From Bacillota bacterium (lineage in GTDB: Bacteria > Bacillota > Clostridia > Lachnospirales > Lachnospiraceae): a stretch of DNA of 64,000 nt. The notes under the pieces were generated by a model. That model was not told where the DNA came from and made no database searches. It saw nothing but the letters and a program-made list of their open reading frames with translations. The stretch is taken from the NCBI GenBank assembly GCA_023392535.1, contig JAEVYY010000009.1, positions 62,001-126,000 on the forward strand. The letters run 5' to 3'. Position 1 is the stretch's first letter. Each line of letters opens with the position of its first letter. This document shows, one piece after another, positions 17,321-25,540 of the stretch. The position numbers were made by a program, and so were the translations under genes.

Positions 17321-17349
17321 ATCATAACACATTCGAACATATGTTTCAA
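17321..17349 (-). promoter_or_regulatory. Promoter of the NusG-II gene, close to the start codon
   Basis: TTGAAA (17344-17349) and TATGAT (17321-17326) are separated by exactly 17 bases. Only 7 bases (ATAAAGT) lie between the -10 and the ATG, so transcription should begin at or beside the A of the start codon. Confidence 0.6.
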
Positions 17350-17355
17350 CGTGTT

Positions 17356-18333
17356 TTACCCTTCCATAGTCTGTAAGGATTTAATCTGACTATCTTTAAT
17401 TTTCTTCATCATTTCCATTGTGTGATTTTCAAGATAGAGATCGTGGCAATTGGATAATTCTTGTCTGCGTAGCTCTTCTGCAATGAGTTTGCAAATCAAC
17501 TCAATAATTTCCACATTCTTATCAAATAAATTTAAAGAGAAGGGAATGGTGTATTCTGTAGATTCCCATACCTTTTTTTGATTGTCTTGCTCACAAAGAA
17601 TTTGAAGCAGGTCGGAAACTTCATGCAAAATTGGTAATTTCTTCATACCATGATGCATCCATTTATAATAAGGTGTATATTTTTTATTAAGTAAATAAAC
17701 CATAGAAATGGTATTTTTAACAAATTCGGATAACGCCATATACGCTGCAACAGTCTCTCCTCTGCGCATACATCTGGCATAATTGTATTGTCCTGATTGT
17801 GCCATAGTGGCTGCCCTGGAAACAATTTTCTTGATTCGCACGTCTTCTGGATAAAACGCTAACAATTGATTTCGTATCTTACTGAACTCTTTTAAATCAT
17901 CCCGAAAAACTTGACCATTTGTAACTACTGCTAATCTGGATTCTGGGATCCATAGCCAGTCAATATTTGTTTTTGGCACTTCTTCTCTTCCAATAATGGA
18001 ATAATAAAAATTTTTAATTTCGTGGACACCGACTCTTCCGCCACCGTGAGTCGATTCTACACGTCCCTGCACACCCGCAAAATCTTTTGGAAGCTGTTCA
18101 TACTCATAGGCCAGCATATTACCTATTGCTTTGTAATCATCTTCATTCAGCCACATACAAAAGGATGGCCCAAAATCATGGTCGGTTGATAACTCATCAT
18201 CAAATCCCAGACATTCCGATCCCTGCCCAACCAGACCAACTGCAATCCGTTTCTCATAATTAGGAAACTTTTCATGAATCATTACCTTTCCGTAAAAATT
18301 GTAATATGCCTCTGAAAGCTCTAATCCCTTCAT
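17356..18333 (-). CDS. DUF4037 nucleotidyltransferase-like protein
   Basis: A 325-residue protein. GLVGQGSECLGFDDELSTDHDFG (about 33-55) has the GS...D-x-D pattern of polymerase-beta-type nucleotidyltransferases. The downstream part matches DUF4037, with an RVESTHGGGRVGVHEI stretch and a long helical C-terminus. The target is unknown; such folds modify drugs, proteins or tRNAs. ATG at 18333 has GGAGGG upstream. The gene lies 34 bases after a TPR gene, so the two are probably co-transcribed and may act together. Confidence 0.85.
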   Translation of the reverse strand: MKGLELSEAYYNFYGKVMIHEKFPNYEKRIAVGLVGQGSECLGFDDELSTDHDFGPSFCMWLNEDDYKAIGNMLAYEYEQLPKDFAGVQGRVESTHGGGRVGVHEIKNFYYSIIGREEVPKTNIDWLWIPESRLAVVTNGQVFRDDLKEFSKIRNQLLAFYPEDVRIKKIVSRAATMAQSGQYNYARCMRRGETVAAYMALSEFVKNTISMVYLLNKKYTPYYKWMHHGMKKLPILHEVSDLLQILCEQDNQKKVWESTEYTIPFSLNLFDKNVEIIELICKLIAEELRRQELSNCHDLYLENHTMEMMKKIKDSQIKSLQTMEG

Positions 18334-18367
18334 ACAATCATTCCCTCCTATTATGTTTTTCCTTATT

Positions 18368-19231
18368 TTATGATGGTTTCACCTTTTTCAGTATTAAATT
18401 AGCTTTTTCACTATAATAAGCTGCTTTTTCTTTTTCCTGTAATTTTTCACAAAGAGAAGAACAATTTGTGCAAATTAGTGCATAGCTTTCATTTTCACCA
18501 AAATGTTTCTTTACCTCTTCCAATGCTTTTTCATATGATTGTAATGACATTTTATATTCACCCATGTGATAATAAGCTTCTCCTACACCAGCAAGGGCTG
18601 CACTATAATGGGCATCTGTATTCTTTTCGTTTTTTTCAAATATTTGTAGTGCCGTCTCTAACTTTTCTCTGGCTTCTACATTTTTATTCTTTTTAAAATA
18701 TAGGAGTGCCAGATTCGTTAGGGTAGTAGCCCTCTCAATAGAATTCAAATCTATATTCTCTATAATAAGTAATGCTTTTTCAAGAGCCGCGATTGCTTTT
18801 TCCTCTTCCCCCTGTTCCGATAAAAGTATGCTCATATTATTATAGAGGCTAGCAAACCGATAGTCATCCGGGTCAAGCAATTGTTCATAGATCATCATTG
18901 CTCTTCTATAATAGGAATAGGATTTTTCCCCTTCCCCTGCTGCCCGATATGCAGTTGCTACATTCAATAATGTTGTGGCAAAATGCTCTGTATTATCCAA
19001 TTGCAATTCTTCCATCAAAAGCAAAACATCTTCGGAAACCTCGAAAGACTTTCTGTAATTCGATACACTTCTATAAAATCCAACCAATTCATTGCAAATA
19101 GAGATATAGACCCCATAGTCTTCCAGCTCCTTGGCTTCCCTCAGACATTTTAACAAATACGGCTCTACTTGATCAATTTCATTTCGCTCAAATAATGCAT
19201 CCAGTTCTTTTAATATTATATTTATATCCAT
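18368..19231 (-). CDS. Tetratricopeptide repeat protein
   Basis: A 287-residue protein made of about six tandem TPR-like helix pairs, for example TLLNVATAYRAAGEGEKSY, SLYNNMSILLSEQGEEEKAI and TLTNLALLYFKKNKNVEAR. It has no signal peptide or other domain, so it is probably a cytoplasmic adaptor. The ATG at 19231 has AAAGGGG 6 bases upstream and is preferred to the earlier frame opening at 19255. It is the first of two genes with the DUF4037 nucleotidyltransferase-like protein. Confidence 0.88.
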   Translation of the reverse strand: MDINIILKELDALFERNEIDQVEPYLLKCLREAKELEDYGVYISICNELVGFYRSVSNYRKSFEVSEDVLLLMEELQLDNTEHFATTLLNVATAYRAAGEGEKSYSYYRRAMMIYEQLLDPDDYRFASLYNNMSILLSEQGEEEKAIAALEKALLIIENIDLNSIERATTLTNLALLYFKKNKNVEAREKLETALQIFEKNEKNTDAHYSAALAGVGEAYYHMGEYKMSLQSYEKALEEVKKHFGENESYALICTNCSSLCEKLQEKEKAAYYSEKANLILKKVKPS

Positions 19232-19317
19232 TTTGTACCCCTTTACCAGTCCCATTTTCTTTCGTTTTGTTTACTTTTCTATTTTATTATTTTACCATAT
19301 TTTTAATTTATTCAACA

Positions 19318-19359
19318 GATAAAAACGCCATTCAAGATAGAAATATCTGAAATGACGTT
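19318..19359 (-). terminator. Terminator after leuD
   Basis: An imperfect 16-base stem-loop, AACGTCATTTCAGATA pairing with TATCTTGAATGGCGTT, with a 4-5 base loop. TTTTATC follows on the minus strand, just beyond the leuD stop. Confidence 0.7.
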
Positions 19360-19365
19360 CTTTAA

Positions 19366-19851
19366 TTATTTATTGTTAATGTAATTAATTAAACCTTCTG
19401 CTTTTATAATCTTTTGCATAAATTCTGGAAATGGCTGTCCCTGGTACGTTGTTCCCTTTGTTTGATTGGTTATGGTGCCGGAATCAAAATCTATTTCGAC
19501 TTTATCTCCTTCCTCAATTCCCCTCGCAGCATCTGGAGACTCTATAATAGGAAGCCCGATATTAATTGCATTACGATAGAATATTCTTGCAAATGTTTCT
19601 GCAATTACACAGCTGATTCCAGCAGCTTTAATTGCGATCGGAGCATGTTCTCTGGAAGAACCACAACCAAAATTCTTAGTTGCAACAATGATATCTCCTT
19701 TATGAACTTTATTCACGAATTCTTTATCCAGATCCTCCATGCAATGTGTTGCCAATTCTATTGGATCTGATGAGTTCAAATATCTTGCCGGAATAATAAC
19801 ATCGGTATCCACATTATCACCATACTTAAAAACACTTCCTCTTGCTTTCAT
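19366..19851 (-). CDS. leuD: 3-isopropylmalate dehydratase small subunit
   Basis: A 161-residue protein. It has the swivel-domain signatures VFKYGDNVDTDVIIPARYLN and KNFGCGSSREHAPIAIKAAG. With LeuC it converts 2-isopropylmalate to 3-isopropylmalate in leucine synthesis. The size matches the short bacterial/archaeal-type subunit. It follows leuC by 59 bases with an AGGAG site, and a terminator follows. Confidence 0.97.
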   Translation of the reverse strand: MKARGSVFKYGDNVDTDVIIPARYLNSSDPIELATHCMEDLDKEFVNKVHKGDIIVATKNFGCGSSREHAPIAIKAAGISCVIAETFARIFYRNAINIGLPIIESPDAARGIEEGDKVEIDFDSGTITNQTKGTTYQGQPFPEFMQKIIKAEGLINYINNK

Positions 19852-19910
19852 TTTTAACTCCTATCTGCGACACTTGTTCGCTTACATACTAGTGTAAGAT
19901 TTCGTAATTC

Positions 19911-21185
19911 TTAGTAACTGTCTTTCAATTCATATGGACTTGTTATCTGTCCAGATATTGCACTTGCTGCAGCGACTGCCGGACTTGCCAGATACACTTC
20001 CGAATCAACGTGTCCCATCCGTCCAACAAAGTTTCGGTTCGTAGTAGACACACATCTTTCTCCAGCTGCAAGAATTCCCATATAGCCTCCCAAACAAGGT
20101 CCGCAGGTAGGCGTACTTACAACGGCACCAGCCTCAATAAAGATTTTCAACAATCCTTCTTCCATGGCCTGCAAATAAATACTTTGTGTGGCTGGTAAAA
20201 TAATACACCTCATACCTTTGGACACCTTTCTACCAGCAAGTACTTTTGCTGCACATCTAAGATCATCAATTCGACCGTTGGTACAAGAACCGATTACCAC
20301 CTGATCAATTTTTATAGGATCTTTTATTTCATCAATAGTTCTTGTGTTTTCAGGTAGATGCGGAAATGCGACCGTAGGCCTTAATGTACTTAAGTCAATT
20401 GTATACTCTTCTTCATAGACAGCATCATCATCTGCAACATAAATCTTATATTCTTTTTGTGAATGCTCAGTCATATATTGTATTGCAGTTTCATCCACAG
20501 GGAATATACCGTTTTTACCACCTGCTTCAATAGCCATATTTGCTATTGTAAAACGATCATCCATTGACAAATTTGCAATTCCTTCTCCCGTAAATTCCAT
20601 AGATTTATATAAGGCACCATCCACACCGATCATCCCAATGATATGTAAGATAACATCTTTTCCACTCACCCATTGATCCATTTGACCGACCAAGTTAAAT
20701 TTAATTGCTGAGGGCACCTTGAACCATGCTTTTCCAGTAGCCATTCCAGCCGCCATATCCGTACTTCCGACACCTGTTGAAAAAGCTCCTAATGCTCCAT
20801 ACGTACAGGTATGAGAGTCTGCACCGATAATAACATCTCCTGCCACGGTCAATCCCTTTTCCGGTAACAAAGCATGTTCAATTCCCATCTGTCCCACTTC
20901 GAAATAATTGGTGATGTCATTACGATAAGCAAATTCTCTCACACATTTACAATGTTCTGCCGATTTAATATCTTTATTTGGTACGAAATGGTCCGGAACT
21001 AAAGCAATTTTATCTTTATGAAATACGCCTTTTGCATTCATTTTTTCCATTTCTTTTATTGCAACAGGACTTGTAATATCATTTCCAAGTACCAGATCTA
21101 AGTCTGCCTCAATTAATTGTCCGGCTACCACATTGTCAAGTCCTGCATGTGCAGCTAAAATTTTCTGCGTCATTGTCATTCCCAT
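19911..21185 (-). CDS. leuC: 3-isopropylmalate dehydratase large subunit
   Basis: A 424-residue aconitase-family protein. The [4Fe-4S] ligands are in VIGSCTNGR and in TCGPCLGG. GADSHTCTYGALG and TDMAAGMATGKAWF are also typical. This size and sequence is the clostridial/archaeal LeuC type rather than the 470-residue proteobacterial form. GGGAGG lies 8 bases before the ATG. It is transcribed divergently from a LysR gene that probably controls it; no T-box is seen in the 144-base leader region. Confidence 0.97.
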   Translation of the reverse strand: MGMTMTQKILAAHAGLDNVVAGQLIEADLDLVLGNDITSPVAIKEMEKMNAKGVFHKDKIALVPDHFVPNKDIKSAEHCKCVREFAYRNDITNYFEVGQMGIEHALLPEKGLTVAGDVIIGADSHTCTYGALGAFSTGVGSTDMAAGMATGKAWFKVPSAIKFNLVGQMDQWVSGKDVILHIIGMIGVDGALYKSMEFTGEGIANLSMDDRFTIANMAIEAGGKNGIFPVDETAIQYMTEHSQKEYKIYVADDDAVYEEEYTIDLSTLRPTVAFPHLPENTRTIDEIKDPIKIDQVVIGSCTNGRIDDLRCAAKVLAGRKVSKGMRCIILPATQSIYLQAMEEGLLKIFIEAGAVVSTPTCGPCLGGYMGILAAGERCVSTTNRNFVGRMGHVDSEVYLASPAVAAASAISGQITSPYELKDSY

Positions 21186-21243
21186 GTTTTTTCCTCCCGA
21201 TCATTTTCTTTCACTGTAGCAATGGTAACACAATTAGATATAA

Positions 21244-21272
21244 TTGAAAAATAGAATATTTTCATGTATAAT
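21244..21272 (+). promoter_or_regulatory. Promoter of the lysR-type gene
   Basis: TTGAAA (21244-21249) and TATAAT (21267-21272) are separated by 17 bases, with the predicted start inside the palindrome at 21273-21287. Confidence 0.65.
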
Positions 21273-21287
21273 ATAACTTATAGTTAT
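21273..21287. promoter_or_regulatory. Candidate LysR-type operator in the leuC/lysR divergent region
   Basis: ATAACTTATAGTTAT is a perfect palindrome (ATAACT/AGTTAT arms) that fits the T-N11-A LysR box. It overlaps the expected lysR transcription start and lies about 90 bases upstream of leuC, the usual position for autorepression plus activation of the divergent operon. Confidence 0.6.
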
Positions 21288-21329
21288 AGAGTTTACATAT
21301 AGTTTGTAGATTGAAATAGAGGAGTCCCT

Positions 21330-22229
21330 ATGACAAATAATTTATCATCTTATAAGATATTTTGTGCTGTGGCTAAAACAGGTAATATCTCAAGCGCAGC
21401 AAAAGAATTATTTATTAGCCAGCCTGCTGTCAGCAAGGCCATATCTAAATTGGAGCAAGGTTTGAATGTGACTTTATTCGAACGCACTTCTCGGGGTGTC
21501 ACTCTTACCTATGAAGGTAAGCTACTGTTCGCACAGGTAGAAGGCGCCTTTCGTTCCATTGAACAAGGCGAAAAACAAATTAAGCGTATCGCAGAGTTAG
21601 GCATCGGCCATCTTTCACTTGGTGTTAGTACTACATTGTGCAAATTCGTACTTCTTCCCTATTTGAAATCCTTTATTAGTCAGAATCCTCATATTAAATT
21701 ATCCATTTCCTGTCAATCTACCAGTCATACTTTAACCGATATTGAAAAAGGAGATATTGAAATTGGTCTGGTTGGTGAATCCGATTTACACAATTCTATT
21801 GATTTTTATCCCGTGCGTGTTATCCATGACATATTTGTTACCACACCGGAATACATGAGCAATCTACGCATACGTGAAGGATTTGCTACCGTAGATATCT
21901 TTCATTCCGCTACACTCATTTTGTTGGATAAAGACAATATTACCAGGCAGTATATTGACAAATATCTTCTCTCAAACCATATTCAACCTGAAAATATTAT
22001 TGAAGTTTCCACTATGGATTTACTCATTGAATTTGCAAAGACCGGGCTTGGGATTGCCTGTGTTATACAGGAATTTGTTACCGATGATTTAAATTCTGGT
22101 ACTCTAACACAATATCCTCTGCCAAACGATATCCCTTCCCGAAAAATTGGATTCGTATACCCTAAGAATACAAATCTATCTACCTCTATGATGAAATTCA
22201 TAAATTATTATAAATCCGATGATAAATAG
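21330..22229 (+). CDS. LysR family transcriptional regulator
   Basis: A 299-residue protein. The N-terminal winged helix-turn-helix includes NISSAAKELFISQPAVSKAI and LEQGLNVTLFERTSRGV. The C-terminal substrate-binding domain (about 90-295) is complete. It faces away from leuCD with 144 bases between them and a T-N11-A palindrome at its own start, so leuCD are its likely targets and a leucine-pathway intermediate its likely signal (inferred). AGAGGAG precedes the ATG. The end of the gene lies in a terminator hairpin shared with the convergent HD gene. Confidence 0.93.
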   Translation: MTNNLSSYKIFCAVAKTGNISSAAKELFISQPAVSKAISKLEQGLNVTLFERTSRGVTLTYEGKLLFAQVEGAFRSIEQGEKQIKRIAELGIGHLSLGVSTTLCKFVLLPYLKSFISQNPHIKLSISCQSTSHTLTDIEKGDIEIGLVGESDLHNSIDFYPVRVIHDIFVTTPEYMSNLRIREGFATVDIFHSATLILLDKDNITRQYIDKYLLSNHIQPENIIEVSTMDLLIEFAKTGLGIACVIQEFVTDDLNSGTLTQYPLPNDIPSRKIGFVYPKNTNLSTSMMKFINYYKSDDK

Positions 22230-22244
22230 TTGTTATCATCGGAT
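22214..22244. terminator. Bidirectional terminator covering two stop codons
   Basis: ATCCGATGATAA (22214-22225) pairs perfectly with TTATCATCGGAT (22233-22244). The lysR stop is at the loop edge and the stop of the convergent HD gene lies in the right arm. T-runs are poor, so efficiency is uncertain. Confidence 0.55.
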
Positions 22245-22865
22245 CGTTGGAACCCATATTTCTTCTTGCAAAAATGTTGTTTCCTTTACATCTGGAAGAA
22301 CATCGTATAGGGAGCATCCCATCATCGTCTCAAACTCTGCTTTTATTGCAAAAGTTGCATTCCATCTTTCAATTGTAAACGGAAAAACACCATATCTTCG
22401 GGTTGTATCTACGAATCTTTTTTCTAATAGACAACATCCTTTTGCTGTTGCCAGGGAATCGCATAAAATAATTAACTTATCATACCTATCATAGGTTACC
22501 TGATTTAAAAATAATCGAATTCTTGATCTCTCTTCTTCTGTTATATCTGAATGACCTATTTCTTTGGAATCATCCTGAATTGGATAGGAATGTGTCATAC
22601 AGATTCTAGCTACTTCATCCCACCCTTTTTTCATACTAAAATCATACCCTGCAATAATATGTTTTATGGATACAATTCCAATCCTTCTTCCTATATCATG
22701 TAAGAGTCCTACTATGTACGCTTTATTACTGTCCATGCTAGAACATTTCTCTGCAATTGCTTTTGCAGCCATTCCGACGTTCCTGGAATGCTCAATCCAA
22801 GGTCCTGGGTTCCTTTCACCAGCAATCACTAATGCTTCTTCTGCTTCTTGTATACTTGGTAACAT
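22236..22865 (-). CDS. HD domain phosphohydrolase-like protein
   Basis: A 209-residue protein with a standard HD domain: His in WIEHSRNVGMAAKAIA and an intact HD pair in VGLLHDIGRRIG, then a conserved downstream Asp region. HD proteins are metal-dependent phosphohydrolases of nucleotides, but the substrate is not visible. GGGAGGG precedes the ATG. It follows a small zinc-ribbon gene by 18 bases and is probably co-transcribed with it. Confidence 0.85.
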   Translation of the reverse strand: MLPSIQEAEEALVIAGERNPGPWIEHSRNVGMAAKAIAEKCSSMDSNKAYIVGLLHDIGRRIGIVSIKHIIAGYDFSMKKGWDEVARICMTHSYPIQDDSKEIGHSDITEEERSRIRLFLNQVTYDRYDKLIILCDSLATAKGCCLLEKRFVDTTRRYGVFPFTIERWNATFAIKAEFETMMGCSLYDVLPDVKETTFLQEEIWVPTIR

Positions 22866-22883
22866 AATACCCTCCCAATTTAA

Positions 22884-23090
22884 TTAGTTTGTTAAAAAAT
22901 CAAAGATATCCCATCCAGTAGAACTTTGTTTTTTATACAACTCCGTATACCCACATCTTCTACAACTTACGGTTACAAATCTTTTATTCTGTATATCAAA
23001 TATCTTAGCAAAATTTCCTCCTGTCGCTTGAAATTGATCCGTCTCATACTCATTACAACCACATTTAACACAAATATATTGCTGTCCCAT
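22884..23090 (-). CDS. Small zinc-ribbon protein
   Basis: A 68-residue protein with two CxxC pairs, YICVKCGCNEYETD near the N-terminus and VSCRRCGYTELYKK at about 42-55, which would bind one zinc ion. Between them is an ATGGNFAKIFDIQNKRF segment typical of short nucleic-acid-binding zinc-ribbon proteins. It ends DIFDFLTN. AGGAGAAATAGG precedes the ATG. Function unknown. Confidence 0.8.
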   Translation of the reverse strand: MGQQYICVKCGCNEYETDQFQATGGNFAKIFDIQNKRFVTVSCRRCGYTELYKKQSSTGWDIFDFLTN

Positions 23091-23177
23091 CCTATTTCTC
23101 CTTTTTAATTATTATTAATATCAAGTATATCATATTTTATGATAAAGACTGATATTTAATTTACAATTTATACATTC

Positions 23178-23210
23178 AAAAAGCACCACGTCTAAAAGGC
23201 GTGGTGCTGA
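23178..23210 (-). terminator. Terminator after ilvC
   Basis: AGCACCACG pairs with CGTGGTGCT (23182-23190 with 23200-23208), followed on the minus strand by TTTTTG. It is a typical strong intrinsic terminator. Confidence 0.9.
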
Positions 23211-23224
23211 TTTCATATTACTAA

Positions 23225-24244
23225 TTAATTATTAATAAATTTCTCGTTTTCATTATTCCAGCTGTAAAGTTTACGGATCTCTTTTCCAACTTTTTCTGCT
23301 GGATGCTCTGCTGCAAGTTTCTTCATTGCTTTAAAATGAGCTTGACCTCCAGCCGCTGACATATCTAATAAGAAGTCTTTTGCAAATGAACCATCTTGAA
23401 TATCATGAAGGATCTTCTTCATTGATTTCTTTGTTTCTTCTGTGATAATCTTAGGTCCAGTAATATAATCTCCATATTCCGCCGTATTAGATATAGAATA
23501 TCTCATTCCTTCAAAGCCTGATTGGTAAATTAAATCTACAATTAATTTCATTTCATGAATACATTCAAAATATGCATTTCTTGAATCATAACCAGCTTCT
23601 ACTAACGTTTCATATCCAGCCTGCATTAATGCACAGACACCACCACATAATACAGCCTGTTCTCCGAAAAGATCCGTTTCTGTTTCTGTTCTGAATGTGG
23701 TCTCAAGAACACCTGCTCTTGCACCTCCGATTGCTAACGCATATGCCAAAGCTCTATCCTGTGCCTTACCAGTAGCATCCTGCTCCACCGCTACAAGACA
23801 AGGAACACCCTTTCCAGCTTGGTATTCACTTCTTACTGTATGTCCCGGACCCTTTGGTGCTATCATTGTAACATCCACATTTTTAGGTGGAATGATTTGA
23901 TTGAAATGAATTGCAAAACCGTGTGCAAACATTAACATATTGCCTTCTTCCAGGTTTGGTTCAATATCTTTCTTGTACATTGCAGCCTGTTTCTCATCAT
24001 TGATAAGAATCATAATAATATCTGCTTTCTTAGTAGCTTCAGCAGCTGTATATACTTTAAAACCTTGAGCTTCTGCTTTTGCCCAAGATTTAGAGCCTTC
24101 ATAAAGACCAATAATGACGTTGCAACCTGACTCCTTTGCATTTAATGCATGTGCATGCCCTTGGCTTCCATAACCAATAACAGCAATTGTTTTTCCTTCC
24201 AATAAAGAAAGATTACAATCTTCTTGATAAAAAATTTTTGCCAT
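23225..24244 (-). CDS. ilvC: Ketol-acid reductoisomerase
   Basis: A 339-residue class I enzyme. The Rossmann motif is GYGSQGHAHALNAKESG, and the NADPH-specificity loop reads GLYEGSKSWAKAE, which favours NADPH. The catalytic knotted domain contains EMKLIVDLIY. It converts acetolactate to dihydroxyisovalerate in valine, isoleucine and leucine synthesis. I place the start at ATG 24244, 8 bases after GGAGG, which gives the standard N-terminus. It is preceded by one acetolactate synthase small-subunit gene and followed by a strong terminator. Confidence 0.97.
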   Translation of the reverse strand: MAKIFYQEDCNLSLLEGKTIAVIGYGSQGHAHALNAKESGCNVIIGLYEGSKSWAKAEAQGFKVYTAAEATKKADIIMILINDEKQAAMYKKDIEPNLEEGNMLMFAHGFAIHFNQIIPPKNVDVTMIAPKGPGHTVRSEYQAGKGVPCLVAVEQDATGKAQDRALAYALAIGGARAGVLETTFRTETETDLFGEQAVLCGGVCALMQAGYETLVEAGYDSRNAYFECIHEMKLIVDLIYQSGFEGMRYSISNTAEYGDYITGPKIITEETKKSMKKILHDIQDGSFAKDFLLDMSAAGGQAHFKAMKKLAAEHPAEKVGKEIRKLYSWNNENEKFINN

Positions 24245-24302
24245 TTCTTTTTCCTCCACTTTATTATTCATCTATAACTAAAAGGTTTCCCTAAGAGCTA
24301 AC

Positions 24303-24806
24303 TTATTCTTCTATCCAAATCACTTTTTCTTTGCCACGATTCAGTCCTGCAATTCCTGTTCTGGCCAATTCTAAAATATTATGTCCTTCCAATAAATTAA
24401 TAAATGCATCTATCTTCGCCTGATTACCAGTTAATTCAATAATCAAGGAATCTGTGGCAACATCAATGATATTTGCTCTAAATATATCCGTAACCGCTAC
24501 AATTGACTGGCGCTGCTGTGCCGTCGCTTCCACTTTTATCAGACAAAGTTCTCTATACACACTTTCATCTGGTCTCAGCTCTCTGATATCTCTGATGTCA
24601 ACAAGCTTAGCCACCTGCTTTTCAATCTGATCAAGGATGTCATTATCTCCAGATGCCACAATCGTTATTCTCGTAAATCTTGGATCTGCCGTAACACCAG
24701 CTGTAATACTCTCAATATTATATCCTCTTCGACTGAATAGACCAGAAATACGGCTCAATACTCCCGAAGTATTATCTACCAATAATTGAAACACTTTTTT
24801 CTGCAT
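24303..24806 (-). CDS. ilvN: Acetolactate synthase small (regulatory) subunit, copy 1
   Basis: A 167-residue ACT-domain protein of normal size: VFQLLVDNTSGVLSRISGLFSRRGYNIESI (ACT), then ELCLIKVEA and the ALS_ss C-terminal domain. It binds valine and stimulates the catalytic subunit. Its promoter (24840-24868) and GGGAG site make an ilvN-ilvC unit separate from ilvB and the second small subunit just upstream. It is clearly diverged from copy 2, not a recent duplicate. Sequence alone cannot show which copy partners IlvB. Confidence 0.95.
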   Translation of the reverse strand: MQKKVFQLLVDNTSGVLSRISGLFSRRGYNIESITAGVTADPRFTRITIVASGDNDILDQIEKQVAKLVDIRDIRELRPDESVYRELCLIKVEATAQQRQSIVAVTDIFRANIIDVATDSLIIELTGNQAKIDAFINLLEGHNILELARTGIAGLNRGKEKVIWIEE

Positions 24807-24839
24807 TCTATTTTGCTCCCATCTGCATGTTTGCTTAGT

Positions 24840-24868
24840 ATTCTAACAATAATTATCGTATTTGTCAA
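24840..24868 (-). promoter_or_regulatory. Promoter of ilvN-ilvC
   Basis: TTGACA (24863-24868) and TAGAAT (24840-24845) with a 17-base spacer, in the gap between the two small-subunit genes. It would allow ilvNC to be expressed independently of ilvB. Confidence 0.75.
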
Positions 24869-24933
24869 GAAATCGCAGTCCGAAACCTTCCGTTTTTATG
24901 CATTATTACCAAAAGTTATATGGGGTATATCCT

Positions 24934-25425
24934 CTAGTTATCGTTCTCTGCACATTTTTGCAACGCTAAAGTTCCAGTCCTCGCTACTTCCACAATGCTG
25001 ATTGATTGCAACATATTGATGAATAAAGTGATCTTTTCCGGGATCTCACAGATTTGAAGTATCATATAATTTTTAGACATATCCACGATATCAGCCTTCA
25101 TAACATCGCAAATTTCTAAAATATCACGTCTGTTTCCTTTGTTATATTTAATTTTAATCAGCATCAGCTCCCTGCTGATACTTTGTGTATCATCAAATGT
25201 CTTTACTTTAATAACATCGATTTTTTTATTTAGTTGTTTCTCAATCTGCTCTATTGTACGCTGATCCCCACTGGATACAATCGTCATACACGATATCTTG
25301 GGATCATCTGTTTCTCCCACGGCAAGACTGTCAATATTAAAACATCTTCTGGAAAATAGACCTGCGACTTTACACAAAACACCTGCTCTGTTCTCCACAA
25401 GAACTGAATATATTCTCTTTATCAT
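24934..25425 (-). CDS. Acetolactate synthase small subunit, copy 2
   Basis: A 163-residue full-length ACT-domain small subunit: RIYSVLVENRAGVLCKVAGLFSRRCFNIDS, ELMLIKIKYNKGNRRDI and a complete C-terminal domain ending VEVARTGTLALQKC. No truncation or frameshift is visible. The frame is open to 25539, but the ATG at 25425 has TGGAGG upstream and starts at the conserved ACT domain. It lies 115 bases after ilvB, separated by two RNA hairpins, and may be the subunit co-transcribed with ilvB. Confidence 0.92.
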   Translation of the reverse strand: MIKRIYSVLVENRAGVLCKVAGLFSRRCFNIDSLAVGETDDPKISCMTIVSSGDQRTIEQIEKQLNKKIDVIKVKTFDDTQSISRELMLIKIKYNKGNRRDILEICDVMKADIVDMSKNYMILQICEIPEKITLFINMLQSISIVEVARTGTLALQKCAENDN

Positions 25426-25452
25426 AAATGAAAACCTCCATTCAAACTGCGA

Positions 25453-25540
25453 GTTTTGAAGACGCTTGCGGCTTCTTCCTGCGTGAGATTTAGTAATTCT
25501 AAGCTGCCGATTTCGGCTGCTTAGAATTAGTTCTCTCACT
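25453..25540 (-). other. Structured intercistronic region between ilvB and the second small-subunit gene
   Basis: TAATTCTAAGC (25494-25504) pairs perfectly with GCTTAGAATTA (25519-25529), extended by a GCCG/CGGC pair after one A/A mismatch. Flanking GTGAGA/TCTCAC can add a further stem. A second imperfect hairpin (GAAG-CGC/GCG-CTTC) lies nearer the downstream gene. There is no T-run, so processing or regulation is more likely than termination. Confidence 0.55.
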
